NCBI RefSeq assembly: GCF_011045125.1
Contig: NZ_JAAKZF010000001.1
Coordinates: 248,001 to 312,000, forward strand
Length of the DNA: 64,000 nt
Direction: 5' to 3'
DNA from: Allomesorhizobium camelthorni
Lineage (GTDB): Bacteria; Pseudomonadota; Alphaproteobacteria; Rhizobiales; Rhizobiaceae
The translations under genes were made by a program, and so were the position numbers. Below are positions 27,146-35,936 of the stretch, in pieces. Below the pieces are notes generated by a model that was not told the DNA's origin, searched no databases, and worked only from the letters and a program-made list of their open reading frames with translations. Within the stretch, counting starts at the first letter, position 1. Every line of letters begins with the position of its first letter.

Positions 27146-27314
27146 CATGCATTTTGTCCCTGGGGCGCATGCCTCTGCGGCGCGCCCGCGCTTCCGCCAC
27201 GAAAAACGGCGCATTTTCATCAAGCCGCTGATGGCGGCTTGATGGTTCTTCTTACTGAAAGGGCGGCTTGGCGGCCGAACATGCTGCGTCCGATCCGCCC
27301 GGCAGGTCAGGCGT

Positions 27315-27599
27315 CTAGCAACGCGCGGTGTAGATCGAGCCGTCCGAACGCCGGTATTGGCAATACTGCGGACGTGGAGTGGTCGCTGTACCGACGGCCG
27401 CTCCCAGAAGTGCGCCGGCGCCGGCGCCCACGACGGTGGACTTGGTATTGCCGCCGATGGCCTGGCCGGCGAGAGCGCCGACACCGGCGCCAACCAACGC
27501 GCCGGTTCCGGCGCGCTGTTCCTGTTCGCTCGTTGCGCAAGCGGCGAGGGACATCGCCAGAAGGGTGGAGGCGACGATAGCAAGCTTGCGAGATCTCAT
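27315..27599 (-). CDS. Glycine-zipper outer-membrane lipoprotein
   Basis: A 94-aa lipoprotein. The signal MRSRKLAIVASTLLAMSLAA ends at the lipobox LAAC. After a short charged stretch (ATSEQEQRAG) come two glycine-zipper helices: GALVGAGVGALAGQAIGG and VVGAGAGALLGAAVGTA. The tail has CQYRRSDGSIYTARC with two Cys. This is the common rhizobial 17-kDa-antigen/YMGG-like type, of unknown exact role in the outer membrane. ATG 27599 follows AGGAG by about 8 nt. The region 27051-27314 upstream of ftsK and downstream of this gene holds the CtrA box and otherwise nothing evident. Confidence 0.87.
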   Translation of the reverse strand: MRSRKLAIVASTLLAMSLAACATSEQEQRAGTGALVGAGVGALAGQAIGGNTKSTVVGAGAGALLGAAVGTATTPRPQYCQYRRSDGSIYTARC

Positions 27600-27736
27600 G
27601 ATGCTGCTCCTCGAATATGCCCGCCCTCGCCGGGGATATTTCGACAATCGGCGTCCAGCGTCAACCTCGTGTTGACGATCGCTCCTCGTGGCCTTGGAGC
27701 TGCGGGGCATGGCACATTTCGAGTGCACCGGGAGAC

Positions 27737-27763
27737 AAAAAGAACCCGGCCGGAGCCGGGTTC
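27737..27763 (-). terminator. Rho-independent terminator after glnK-amtB
   Basis: On the minus strand GAACCCGGC (27763-27755) pairs with GCCGGGTTC (27750-27742), loop TCCG, and is followed by TTTTT. It sits 66 nt past the amtB stop. Confidence 0.9.
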
Positions 27764-27828
27764 AGGTGCGGGAGACTTTTGCCACCCGACGGGATTTCTG
27801 CTGCTACCGGGACTAGGCCCGATAGCGA

Positions 27829-29205
27829 TCAGCTGTGGTAGGCGACCTCGCCATGCGAGGTGAGGTCGAGGCCCTGCGATTCGGCTTCGACGGTCGGGCG
27901 CAGGCCGACGATCGCGTCGACGAGCTTGTAGAGGATCGCCGAGACCACGCCGCACCAGACGATGGTGACCAGCACGGCCAGGATCTGGGTCCAGACCTGT
28001 CCGCCCATGGTCACGCCTTCGGCATAGCCGATGCCGCCGAGCGAGGCCGACGCAAAGACGCCGGTTCCGATCGCGCCGACGATGCCGCCGATGCCGTGGA
28101 TGCCGAACACGTCGAGCGAGTCGTCATAGCCGGCTTTGATCTTCACCACCGTGACGAAGTAGTAGCAGAACGCGCTGGCTATGGCGCCGAGCACGATCGC
28201 GCCAACCGGGCCAATCAGGCCGGCGGCGGGCGTGACCGCGACCAGGCCGGCGATCATGCCGGACGCCGCGCCGAGCATGGAGGCCTTGCCGCGGGCCAGC
28301 GATTCGATGCCCACCCAGGCTATGATTGCGCCGGCAGTGGCGGTGAAGGTGTTGATCATTGCAAGCGCCGCGCCGCCAGTGGCTTCGAGGTTGGAGCCGG
28401 CGTTGAAGCCGAACCAGCCGACCCACAGGATCGAGGCTCCGACCATGGTAAGCGTCATCGAATGCGGCGCCATGTTGTCGCGTCCGTAGCCGCTGCGCTT
28501 GCCGACCATGATCGAGCCGATCAGGGCCGCTATGCCGGCATTGATGTGCACGACCGTGCCGCCGGCGAAATCGAGCGCGCCCCAGCCGAACAGAAGTCCG
28601 CTCGCATCCCACACCATATGGGCGATCGGGAAGTAGACGAACGTCACCCAGAGCACGACGAAGAGCAGAACCGCCGAGAATTTGATGCGCTCGGCGAAGG
28701 CGCCGATGATAAGCGCCGGCGTAATGCAAGCAAACGTCATCTGGAAACAGATGAACACGAATTCGGGGATGACGACGCCTTCCGAGAAGGTAGCGGCGGT
28801 GCTGTCGGGCGTCACGCCAGCCAGGAACACCTTGCCAAGGCCGCCCCAGTAGGGGCTGGTGCCGCCGCCGAAGGCGAAGGAATAGCCATAGAGAACCCAG
28901 ACGATCATGACGACGGCCACGATCATCGTGCACTGCATGAGCACGGAAAGCATGTTCTTGGCGCGGACCAGGCCGCCGTAGAACAGAGCGAGGCCCGGAA
29001 GGATCATGAACAGGACGAGGATGGTCGATAGCATCATCCAGGCCGTGTCGCCCTTGTCGGGCACGGGCGCGGCGGCTGCGGCCGCATCGGCCGCGGCAGG
29101 CGCTGTTTCCTGGGCGAAGGCGGCAAGTGTGCCGAATGCCGTCAGCGCTAGTGCGCCGAGCGCGGCAGTGCGCGCCAGCGGCGCAAGATTCTCTGAAATT
29201 TTCAT
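27829..29205 (-). CDS. amtB: Ammonium transporter
   Basis: A 458-aa Amt channel. A cleavable signal (MKISENLAPLARTAALGALA...AFAQ) and an Ala/Pro spacer precede eleven helices. The twin pore histidines lie in GGTVVHINAG and FGIHGIGGIVGAIG. The phenylalanine gate and Asp of the recruitment site appear in the family pattern (GFNAGS, DVFGIHG). It conducts ammonium/ammonia when nitrogen is scarce and is blocked by GlnK. ATG 29205 with GGGAG before it gives the signal peptide; the longer frame to 29364 overlaps glnK and is not real. glnK lies 25 nt upstream in the same unit. Confidence 0.97.
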   Translation of the reverse strand: MKISENLAPLARTAALGALALTAFGTLAAFAQETAPAAADAAAAAAPVPDKGDTAWMMLSTILVLFMILPGLALFYGGLVRAKNMLSVLMQCTMIVAVVMIVWVLYGYSFAFGGGTSPYWGGLGKVFLAGVTPDSTAATFSEGVVIPEFVFICFQMTFACITPALIIGAFAERIKFSAVLLFVVLWVTFVYFPIAHMVWDASGLLFGWGALDFAGGTVVHINAGIAALIGSIMVGKRSGYGRDNMAPHSMTLTMVGASILWVGWFGFNAGSNLEATGGAALAMINTFTATAGAIIAWVGIESLARGKASMLGAASGMIAGLVAVTPAAGLIGPVGAIVLGAIASAFCYYFVTVVKIKAGYDDSLDVFGIHGIGGIVGAIGTGVFASASLGGIGYAEGVTMGGQVWTQILAVLVTIVWCGVVSAILYKLVDAIVGLRPTVEAESQGLDLTSHGEVAYHS

Positions 29206-29230
29206 TGGTGTCTCCCTGACTGCTGGCGGC

Positions 29231-29575
<345 letters not shown>

Positions 29576-29655
29576 TCACCCTTTGCTGATGCGGATCCCC
29601 GCAATTGCGCGACATCGCCGAGCCGCCAGAGGCAGCCGATGAGTATTGAGCGCAA

Positions 29656-29671
29656 TTCAAGCTCCGTGCCA
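29656..29671 (-). promoter_or_regulatory. Sigma-54 (RpoN)-like -24/-12 promoter of glnK-amtB
   Basis: The minus strand reads TGGCACGGAGCTTGAA against the consensus TGGCACG-N4-TTGC(A/T). The -24 part is perfect; the -12 GC is GA. The position, about 87 nt before glnK, and the known NtrC control of glnK-amtB support it, but the -12 mismatch leaves doubt. I did not find clear NtrC sites. Confidence 0.5.
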
Positions 29672-29766
29672 GTTGGCGCGGGACCGCGTTAACCGTTTGG
29701 AAATCAAAGGATAAGGGGGATTGAGGGACTGCGCGGTAAGCAGACGCGTCAAATCGGCTGCTCAAA

Positions 29767-29796
29767 GAATAGGCAATTTTTAAAAATTGCCTATTC
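29767..29796. repeat. Perfect 30-bp palindrome overlapping the tesB stop codon
   Basis: GAATAGGCAATTTTT and AAAAATTGCCTATTC meet with no spacer. It covers the tesB stop (29791-29793) and faces glnK upstream DNA. As RNA it forms a stem with a T-rich/A-rich tip and no long U-tail. Possible roles are a terminator for tesB or a protein-binding site. Confidence 0.8.
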
Positions 29797-30666
29797 GGCG
29801 GGCTGATGCCTCAATCTTATCAGTCCCTCCTGGGCGACGGAGGCGATCAGCGTGCCGTCTCGCCCATAAAGCGCGCCGCGGGTAAAGCCGCGCGAACCCT
29901 GCGACGAAGGGCTGTCCTGGGTGTAGAGAATCCAGTCGTCGAGCCGGTGCGGACGATGGAACCACATCGCATGGTCGAGGCTCGCAGCCTGGATGTCCGG
30001 GTCGAACACCGCCCGCCCATGCGCGAAGGTGGAGGTGTCTAGCAGGGTCATGTCGGAGAGATAGGCGAGCACCGCGGCCTGCGTAGCCCTGTCCGCCGGC
30101 ACCGGCCCGGCGGTGCGGATCCAGATATTCTGTTCCGGGGCGAGCTTCTCGCGGCTGGTATAGTGCTTGAGCATGACCGGTTTCATGTCGATGGGCCGAT
30201 CGCGCTCCCAGTAGCGCTTGATGCCCTCCGGCACGGCGTCGCCGTATTTGCCGATGAGTTCCTGCTGCGTCATCAGGGCGTCGGGCGCCGGCACGTCGAG
30301 CGGCATCGGGACCTGGTGCTCCAGGCCGTGCTCTTCGCCCTGGAACGACGCCTCGAGCGAGAAGATAGCGTGGCCGTGCTGGATGGCCACTACCCTGCGC
30401 GTGGTGAAGCTGCCGCCATCGCGGATGCGGTCCACCTCGTAGATGATGGGCACCTTGGTGTCGCCGGGACGCATGAAATAGCCGTGCAGCGAATGGACGT
30501 GGCGGTCGGGATTGACCGTCCGCTGGGCCGCAACCAGCGCCTGCGCGATGGTCTGGCCGCCGAACACCCTTTGCCAGTCGAGCTTGGGACTGCGACCACG
30601 ATAGAGGTTGTGTTCGAGCTTCTCGAGGTCGAGAATGGACAGAAGCTCTTGCATGGCCGCCGACAT
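29791..30666 (-). CDS. tesB: Acyl-CoA thioesterase II
   Basis: A 291-aa double hot-dog enzyme that hydrolyses medium- and long-chain acyl-CoA. The N-terminal domain has RVFGGQTIAQALVAA and VHSLHGYFMRPG; the C-terminal domain has LAYLSDMTLLDTS and ASLDHAMWFHRP, containing the catalytic Asp/Thr/Gln set of TesB. Length matches E. coli TesB (286 aa). ATG 30666 follows AAGG by about 7 nt; the 33 extra residues of the longer frame are Arg/Ser-rich and unlikely. It is divergent from the UbiH-family gene with 92 nt between. Confidence 0.95.
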   Translation of the reverse strand: MSAAMQELLSILDLEKLEHNLYRGRSPKLDWQRVFGGQTIAQALVAAQRTVNPDRHVHSLHGYFMRPGDTKVPIIYEVDRIRDGGSFTTRRVVAIQHGHAIFSLEASFQGEEHGLEHQVPMPLDVPAPDALMTQQELIGKYGDAVPEGIKRYWERDRPIDMKPVMLKHYTSREKLAPEQNIWIRTAGPVPADRATQAAVLAYLSDMTLLDTSTFAHGRAVFDPDIQAASLDHAMWFHRPHRLDDWILYTQDSPSSQGSRGFTRGALYGRDGTLIASVAQEGLIRLRHQPAE

Positions 30667-30758
30667 TTCAGGCCTTTTGGAACCGCGTGGAACTGCCCGG
30701 GTTCGAACAGGAACGGCGGAGCAAGTCAAGCCGGCCCGGAACACGGAGGAATGTGAGG

Positions 30759-32003
30759 ATGCCATACAAAAGACCGGCAGAAGTGCGGCCTCCCCTCGAC
30801 GTACTGGTGGCCGGAGCGGGCTATGTCGGGTTGGCCGCGGCGGTCTCCATGAAGCAGGCGAGACCGAATCTGGCGATCGCGGTGGTCGACGCCGCGCCCG
30901 AAGGCGTCTGGGAAAAGGACGGCCGAGCCTCGGCGATTGCCGCCGCCGCCTGCCGAATGCTCTCCCGGCTCGGATGCTGGGACGAGATAGAGCTGCAGGC
31001 CCAGCCCATCAACGACATGGTCGTGACCGATTCGCGCACCAGCGACCCGGTACGCCCGGTGTTCCTGACCTTCGGCGGCGAGGCGGCATCGGGCGAGCCT
31101 TTCGCGCACATGGTCACGAACAAGACGCTCAACGGCGCGCTTCGCCGGCGGGTCGCCGAACTCGGCATCGACGTCATCGAGGGCGTGGCCGTCCGCGCCT
31201 TCGAGACCGGCATCGCCAATGTGCTGGTGCACCTTGCGGACGGCATCACGCTCGAGGCACGGCTGCTGGTCGCAGCCGATGGCGTCAATTCGCGGCTGCG
31301 CGACATGGCCGGCATCAAGACGGTGAAATGGGAGTACGGGCAGTCCGGCATTGTTTGCACGGTGGCGCATGAACGGCCGCACAATGGCCGCGCCGAGGAA
31401 CATTTCCTGCCGGCCGGCCCCTTCGCCATCCTGCCCTTGATGGGCAACCGCTCGTCGATCGTATGGACCGAGCGGACGGAGGACGCCGAAAAGCTCGTCA
31501 ATGGCGACGAATTGGTCTTCGAGATCGAGTTGGAGCAGCGTTTCGGCCTCAAGCTCGGCGAAATCCGCGTCGAGGACAAGCCCCGCGCCTGGCCGCTCGG
31601 CCTGACCCTGGCGCGAGCCTTCGTGAAGCCGCGTTTCGCGCTCTGCGGGGACGCCGCGCACGGCATCCATCCGATCGCCGGGCAGGGGCTCAACCTCGGC
31701 TTCAAGGATGCGGCGGCGCTCGCAGAAACCGTCGTCGAGGCCGACCGTCTGGGGCAGGACATCGGCGCGCTCGACGTCTTGCAGCGCTATGAGCGCTGGC
31801 GGCGTTTCGATACGGTGCAGATGGGCATCACCACCGACGTCTTGAACCGGCTGTTCTCCAACGACTTCGCACCGCTGCGGACCATCCGCGACATTGGTCT
31901 CGGGCTGGTCGACCGCATGCCGGTGATCAAGGGGTTCTTCATCCGCCAGGCCTCCGGCCTGTCGGGCGCCATGCCTAGGCTGCTCCGGGGCGAACCCATC
32001 TGA
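30759..32003 (+). CDS. UbiH/UbiF/VisC-family FAD-dependent hydroxylase (ubiquinone synthesis)
   Basis: A 414-aa flavoprotein monooxygenase. The FAD-binding GAGYVG is at 19-24, a DG-motif at LVAADGVNSRLRD (about 170-182) and the second FAD motif GDAAHGIHPIAGQGLNLG at 297-314. This set identifies the ubiquinone-ring hydroxylases that act with NADPH and O2. Which ring position it serves cannot be told; alphaproteobacterial UbiL-type enzymes can act on more than one. ATG 30759 follows GGAGGA with 8 nt spacing. Length (414 aa) is normal. Confidence 0.9.
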   Translation: MPYKRPAEVRPPLDVLVAGAGYVGLAAAVSMKQARPNLAIAVVDAAPEGVWEKDGRASAIAAAACRMLSRLGCWDEIELQAQPINDMVVTDSRTSDPVRPVFLTFGGEAASGEPFAHMVTNKTLNGALRRRVAELGIDVIEGVAVRAFETGIANVLVHLADGITLEARLLVAADGVNSRLRDMAGIKTVKWEYGQSGIVCTVAHERPHNGRAEEHFLPAGPFAILPLMGNRSSIVWTERTEDAEKLVNGDELVFEIELEQRFGLKLGEIRVEDKPRAWPLGLTLARAFVKPRFALCGDAAHGIHPIAGQGLNLGFKDAAALAETVVEADRLGQDIGALDVLQRYERWRRFDTVQMGITTDVLNRLFSNDFAPLRTIRDIGLGLVDRMPVIKGFFIRQASGLSGAMPRLLRGEPI

Positions 32004-32125
32004 CTGCGAGCGGCCGGAGCGAAATGTATCCTGACACTGGGCTGTCAGGTACTTACCGCAGGGGCGGTGGCGAACTAGAATGGGGTTCTGTAGTTGGAGT
32101 TTGTCTCAACAGAGGAGAAACGCCG

Positions 32126-32479
32126 ATGACCACCGCAGAGCTTGCCAAGGAATTCACCGAGCTTCTCAAGCAGGGCAACGACGAAGCCGCCGCTGCGAAG
32201 TACAATGCCGACGACATCGTCAGCTATGAAGCCATGGAGGGGCCAATGGCTGTCTGCCACGGCAAAGAGGCCGTGAAGCAGAAGGGCGATTGGTGGCGTG
32301 CCAACCACGAAGTTCACGGCGGTTCGATCGACGGCCCCTTCGTCAACGGCGATCAATTCGCCCTCCGTTTCAAGTACGACATTACGCCCAAAGCGACCGG
32401 TGAGCGTGTCATGATGGATGAGGTCGGCCTGTATACGGTCAAAGGCGGCAAGATTACCGAAGAGCGCTTCTACTACTAG
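32126..32479 (+). CDS. SnoaL/NTF2-like fold protein
   Basis: A 117-aa protein with the cone-like NTF2 fold: helix LAKEFTELLKQGNDEAAAAK, then YNADDIVSYEAMEGPMAVCHGKEAVKQK and a strand pair ending KGGKITEERFYY. By family it could be an isomerase, a binding protein or a stress protein; no catalytic residue decides it. GAGGAGAAA precedes ATG 32126. It stands alone between the hydroxylase and a strong terminator, so the exact role is unknown. Confidence 0.8.
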   Translation: MTTAELAKEFTELLKQGNDEAAAAKYNADDIVSYEAMEGPMAVCHGKEAVKQKGDWWRANHEVHGGSIDGPFVNGDQFALRFKYDITPKATGERVMMDEVGLYTVKGGKITEERFYY

Positions 32480-32507
32480 GGGCGGATAGACGAATCGTTA
32501 AGAGTCG

Positions 32508-32543
32508 AGCCCGCCGCTCCGGGAGGCTGGAGCGGCGGGCTTT
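32508..32543 (+). terminator. Rho-independent terminator after the SnoaL-like gene
   Basis: Stem AGCCCGCCGCTCC (32508-32520) / GGAGCGGCGGGCT (32529-32541), 8-nt loop, followed by a short TTT. Perfect 13-bp stem. Confidence 0.8.
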
Positions 32544-32691
32544 GCCATCTGTGCTATCGGGGTCGAGCGGGCTCAGGCGCCTGCACATCTTTCCTAGAAA
32601 ATTGCAGCGCGCTTGTAGCTTGCGTGAAGCCAAACGCTATATTTGCTCTCGTGGCCGCGGCGCCGCCCCAACTCAGCCCAAGGAGAATTCG

Positions 32692-33117
32692 ATGGATCGA
32701 CACGCAACAGCCGTCTGGAAAGGCGCTCTGAAAGATGGTTCCGGCACACTGGACAGCCAGAGCGGCGCGATCGCAAAGCTGCCCTATTCGTTCAAGGGCC
32801 GGTTCGAGGACGAGAGCGGCAAGTCGGGCACCAATCCGGAAGAACTGATCGCCGCCGCTCATGCCGGCTGCTACGCCATGCAGCTTTCGCACTTCCTCGC
32901 CGAAAACGGCACCCCCGCCGAAAAGCTCGACGCCAAGGCGGTGGTGACATTGATTCCCGGTACCGGCATCACCGGCAGCGCGCTGACGCTGGTCGGCGCC
33001 GTGCCCGGCATCGACGAGGCGAAATTCAAGGAACTGGCGGAAAAAGCCAAGGCGGAATGCCCAGTTTCCAAGGCGCTCGGCGCTATCAAGATCTCGTTGG
33101 ACGCCCGCCTCGGCTGA
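32692..33117 (+). CDS. OsmC-family peroxiredoxin
   Basis: A 141-aa thiol peroxidase of the OsmC/Ohr group. The peroxidatic Cys60 lies in AHAGCYAMQLS and the resolving Cys123 in AECPVSKAL; R37 and E50-E51 complete the site. By family it reduces organic hydroperoxides with lipoylated or thiol reductants. MDRHATAVWKGALKDG is the typical OsmC (not Ohr) start. AAGGAG lies 6 nt before ATG 32692. Stress control is likely but not visible. Confidence 0.93.
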   Translation: MDRHATAVWKGALKDGSGTLDSQSGAIAKLPYSFKGRFEDESGKSGTNPEELIAAAHAGCYAMQLSHFLAENGTPAEKLDAKAVVTLIPGTGITGSALTLVGAVPGIDEAKFKELAEKAKAECPVSKALGAIKISLDARLG

Positions 33118-33136
33118 GCCATCGATACAAATGAAC

Positions 33137-33161
33137 ACGGGCGCTCCATTCGAGCGCCCGT
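33137..33161. terminator. Bidirectional stem-loop between osmC and msrA
   Basis: ACGGGCGCTC (33137-33146) pairs exactly with GAGCGCCCGT (33152-33161). TTCTCTTT follows on the plus strand. It sits between the convergent genes ending at 33117 and 33182 and can serve both. Confidence 0.8.
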
Positions 33162-33181
33162 TCTCTTTCCGTCCTTGCGCG

Positions 33182-33790
33182 TCAGTGGCTCGCAATACCC
33201 TGATGCGCGGCCTGGCCCCAAAGCTCTTCGAGGCGCGCATCGCGGCCGCAGGCGTTGCGGTAGTATTTGTAGCGGAGCGGGTTCTTCTTGTAATAATCGA
33301 GGTGATAGCCTTCGGCCTGCCAGAAGGCGCCGGCCGCCTCGATCGGCGTCACGATGGGCCGGCCGAGCGCGGCTTCGGCTTCCGCCTTGGATTTATCGGC
33401 CGCGGCTTTCTGCGCCTTGTCGGCCACATAGATGGCGGTGGTGTAGGCGTGGCCGCGATCGCAGAACTGGCCGCCATCGTCGGTCGGATCGACCGAACGG
33501 AAAAACACGTCCACGAGCTTTCCGAAGTCCGTCCTGGCCGGATCGAACTCGATCTTCACCACTTCGCGGTGGCCTTCGTGATTCTGGTAGGTGGGATTTT
33601 GCAGCGTTCCACCCGAATAACCCGAAGTCGTCGAGATCACGCCCGGCACGTAGTCGAAATCGCTCTCGACGCACCAGAAGCAGCCGCCGGCGAAGATGGC
33701 GGTCTGCGTTTCAGCCGAGACGGCAAGCGCCGGCATGGACAGGCCGGCGGCAAGGGCGAGCAAGGCGGCGCTGAGCGATCTGGAAAACAT
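33182..33790 (-). CDS. msrA: Peptide methionine sulfoxide reductase A, exported form
   Basis: A 202-aa MsrA with a signal peptide (MFSRSLSAALLALAAGLSMP...AVSA|ETQ), so it likely acts in the periplasm. Catalytic C37 is in GCFWC (36-40); QFCDRGHAY and a late RNACGRDARLEELWG supply the resolving Cys and end of the fold. It reduces S-methionine sulfoxide in proteins. ATG 33790 is chosen because GAGGAG is about 10 nt upstream; the longer frame has an improbable Arg-rich leader. It is convergent with OsmC. Confidence 0.94.
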   Translation of the reverse strand: MFSRSLSAALLALAAGLSMPALAVSAETQTAIFAGGCFWCVESDFDYVPGVISTTSGYSGGTLQNPTYQNHEGHREVVKIEFDPARTDFGKLVDVFFRSVDPTDDGGQFCDRGHAYTTAIYVADKAQKAAADKSKAEAEAALGRPIVTPIEAAGAFWQAEGYHLDYYKKNPLRYKYYRNACGRDARLEELWGQAAHQGIASH

Positions 33791-33889
33791 CTGCGGGGGT
33801 CTCCTCTTCGCTGGAAGAGGTAGCGCATCCCTGCAACGTCTCAAAGTCAAGCCGCAACAATCCTGCGTGATCGTTAGGTCGACCGGTTT

Positions 33890-34876
33890 TCAGCGGATTG
33901 TGTAAGGCTCGAACTCCGCAAAGGCGGCCTCCGGAACCGCTATCGCCAATAGATCGAGATTGCGCTTGAGGGTTGCCGGCGAGGCGGTGCCGAGGAGCAT
34001 GGTCGCAACGACCGGATTGCGCAGTGGAAACGCCAGCGCGGCGGCGGCCAGCGGGATGCCCCTGGCTTCCGCGACCCGCTGCATGCCGGCGACGCGCGCC
34101 AGAATGTCTGGAGAGGCCGGGCCGTAGTCGAAATTCGCACCCGCCACCGGCCCGGTCGCCAATATTCCGGAGTTGAACGCCCCGCCTATCACCAGCGACG
34201 TCTTCTGCTTCTCGCAAAGCGCCAGCAGTTCGGGTTCCGCCGAACGGTCGAGCAGCGAGTATCGTCCGGCGAGAAGGATGCAGTCGAGCGGAGCCTGCCG
34301 CATCACGTCGAGGCAGATCTGCACTTCGTTGACGCCCAGCCCATAGGCGGCGATCACGCCCGACGATTTCAGCTCGTCGAGCGCCTTCAGTCCCGAATCC
34401 ATCAGTTGGCGGAAGTGGAGTTTCGTTTTCTCCACGCCATGCGTGTAGACGCCGATATCGTGGACGAACAGTATGTCGATCCTGTTCAGGCCGAGCCTGG
34501 CATAGCTGAAGTCCACCGACCGCATGATGCCGTCATAGCTGTAATCGTAATCGACGGCGAAGGGCAGCGGATCGACATAGCTGTGGTCCGGGATCTCGGC
34601 CTCTGGCACCGGCCGCAGCAGCCGCCCGACTTTCGTCGAGAGCACGTAATCATCGCGGGGTTTGTCGCGCAGAAAGTCGCCGAAGCGCCGCTCCGACAGG
34701 CCGAAGCCGTAGAACGGCGCCGTGTCAAAATAGCGGATGCCGGCGTCCCAGGCGCTTTGCAGCGTCTGCATCGCCGTCTCGCGCGGGCAGGAGCGGTAGA
34801 GGCCGCCGAGCGACGCCCCGCCAAAGCCGATCTCGGTCGTTTCAAGCCTGGTCTGCCCGATGCGCCTCTTATTCAT
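33890..34876 (-). CDS. Aldo/keto reductase, aldose/L-fucose dehydrogenase-like
   Basis: A 328-aa TIM-barrel NAD(P) oxidoreductase. The catalytic tetrad is D51 (YFDTAPFYG), Y56, K82 (STKVGR) and H139 (DILFVHDIG). GFGGASLGGL near the start and the two-Arg GLSERRFG are typical of the D-threo-aldose/L-fucose 1-dehydrogenase and pyridoxal dehydrogenase group. It probably oxidises a sugar to a lactone. It is divergent from the double-wHTH GntR gene, with an operator-like inverted repeat between, and a UxaA-type dehydratase lies nearby. Sugar identity is inferred only to class. Confidence 0.88.
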   Translation of the reverse strand: MNKRRIGQTRLETTEIGFGGASLGGLYRSCPRETAMQTLQSAWDAGIRYFDTAPFYGFGLSERRFGDFLRDKPRDDYVLSTKVGRLLRPVPEAEIPDHSYVDPLPFAVDYDYSYDGIMRSVDFSYARLGLNRIDILFVHDIGVYTHGVEKTKLHFRQLMDSGLKALDELKSSGVIAAYGLGVNEVQICLDVMRQAPLDCILLAGRYSLLDRSAEPELLALCEKQKTSLVIGGAFNSGILATGPVAGANFDYGPASPDILARVAGMQRVAEARGIPLAAAALAFPLRNPVVATMLLGTASPATLKRNLDLLAIAVPEAAFAEFEPYTIR

Positions 34877-34937
34877 TCGTCATCCTTGCGCGCCGGGCGT
34901 GGGGTCCGACAGCGATCTGTCACTGGACAATCGCCGG

Positions 34938-34966
34938 AAATGTCTTTTTATCGTCAAAAGACATTT
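34938..34966. promoter_or_regulatory. Operator-like inverted repeat between aldo/keto reductase and GntR regulator
   Basis: AAATGTCTTTT (34938-34948) and AAAAGACATTT (34956-34966) are exact reverse complements with a 7-nt spacer, in the 160-nt divergent promoter region. A second loose repeat, GTCAACCGGTTTTGAC, lies at 34971-34986. They are likely binding sites of the adjacent GntR regulator. Confidence 0.65.
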
Positions 34967-35036
34967 GAGCGTCAACCGGTTTTGACGGCCCGAATGATCG
35001 TCAGCCGACTTGGGCGGCGCTGGACCAGGGCTTGGA

Positions 35037-35927
35037 ATGTCTAAGCAGAATACCGTCTACAAGGACGCCTACAATCGCTGCCTGCGCCTGATCGAGGCCG
35101 GCGGCAGCCTGGCTTCCGAGCCCGAACTGGGAACGACGCTCGGCGTCAGCCGCACCACCGTCCGTACCATTCTGGCCAGAATGCAGGAGCGCGGCCTGCT
35201 CGAATGGGACAAGCGCAGCAAAATCGTGCTGCGCGATCCCACGCCCGGCGATTTTTTCCCCGACGAAGAGACGGATTCACTGTCGGAAATCATCGAGCGC
35301 AGCTTCATGCGCAAGCTGCTGGCCGGCGGCGCCAAGGCCGGCATGCAGATCAACGAGCTAGAATTGGCGCGCGAGATAGGCGTCGGCACCACCAGCGTCA
35401 GGGAGTTCCTGATCCGCTTCAGCCGCTTCGGCCTGATCGAGAAGCGCCCGAACAGCCATTGGGTGCTGAAGGGTTTTACGCGGGCTTTCGCGCTCGAACT
35501 CACCGAAATCCGCGAAATGTTCGAGCTACGTTCGGCGGCCGCCTTCACCGCGATCGAGCACGGCAATCCGGTCTGGGCCGATCTCGACGCTATGGAGCGC
35601 GAGCATCGCGATTTTCTCGACGCGGTGGCGACCCGCTACGCCGAATTTTCCGAGATGGACGAGCGCTTCCACCGGCTCATCCACAAGGCATCGCACAACC
35701 GGTTCATCGTCGATTTCTACGACGTGATCGCGATGATCTTCCACTATCACTATCAGTGGAACAAGACGAACGAGGCGCAGCGCAACGCGATCGCCGCCAC
35801 CGAGCACCTGAACTACATCGCCGCGCTGAAATCCGGCGACCTGGCCGAAGTCGAGAAGGCCTGCCGTCGCCATCTGCAGTCCGCGCGCGAAACGCTGCTG
35901 CAATCCATCCCGGAGGGCTGGGCTTAG
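35037..35927 (+). CDS. GntR/FCD regulator with two winged-helix motifs
   Basis: A 296-aa regulator. A winged helix occupies about residues 8-66 (ASEPELGTTLGVSRTTVRTI then RMQERGLLEW). A second is at about 85-140 (INELELAREIGVGTTSVREF then RFSRFGLIEKR). A helical FCD ligand-binding domain follows at about 150-280 with the metal/ligand residues in MEREHRDFLDAV and DERFHRLIHKASH. Usual FadR-type proteins have one winged helix and about 230 aa, so this one has an extra DNA-binding module. It is divergent from the aldo/keto reductase and upstream of the UxaA gene, so it probably senses an aldonate. ATG 35037 follows GGA closely (weak). Confidence 0.88.
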   Translation: MSKQNTVYKDAYNRCLRLIEAGGSLASEPELGTTLGVSRTTVRTILARMQERGLLEWDKRSKIVLRDPTPGDFFPDEETDSLSEIIERSFMRKLLAGGAKAGMQINELELAREIGVGTTSVREFLIRFSRFGLIEKRPNSHWVLKGFTRAFALELTEIREMFELRSAAAFTAIEHGNPVWADLDAMEREHRDFLDAVATRYAEFSEMDERFHRLIHKASHNRFIVDFYDVIAMIFHYHYQWNKTNEAQRNAIAATEHLNYIAALKSGDLAEVEKACRRHLQSARETLLQSIPEGWA

Positions 35928-35936
35928 CAGCTGGCG

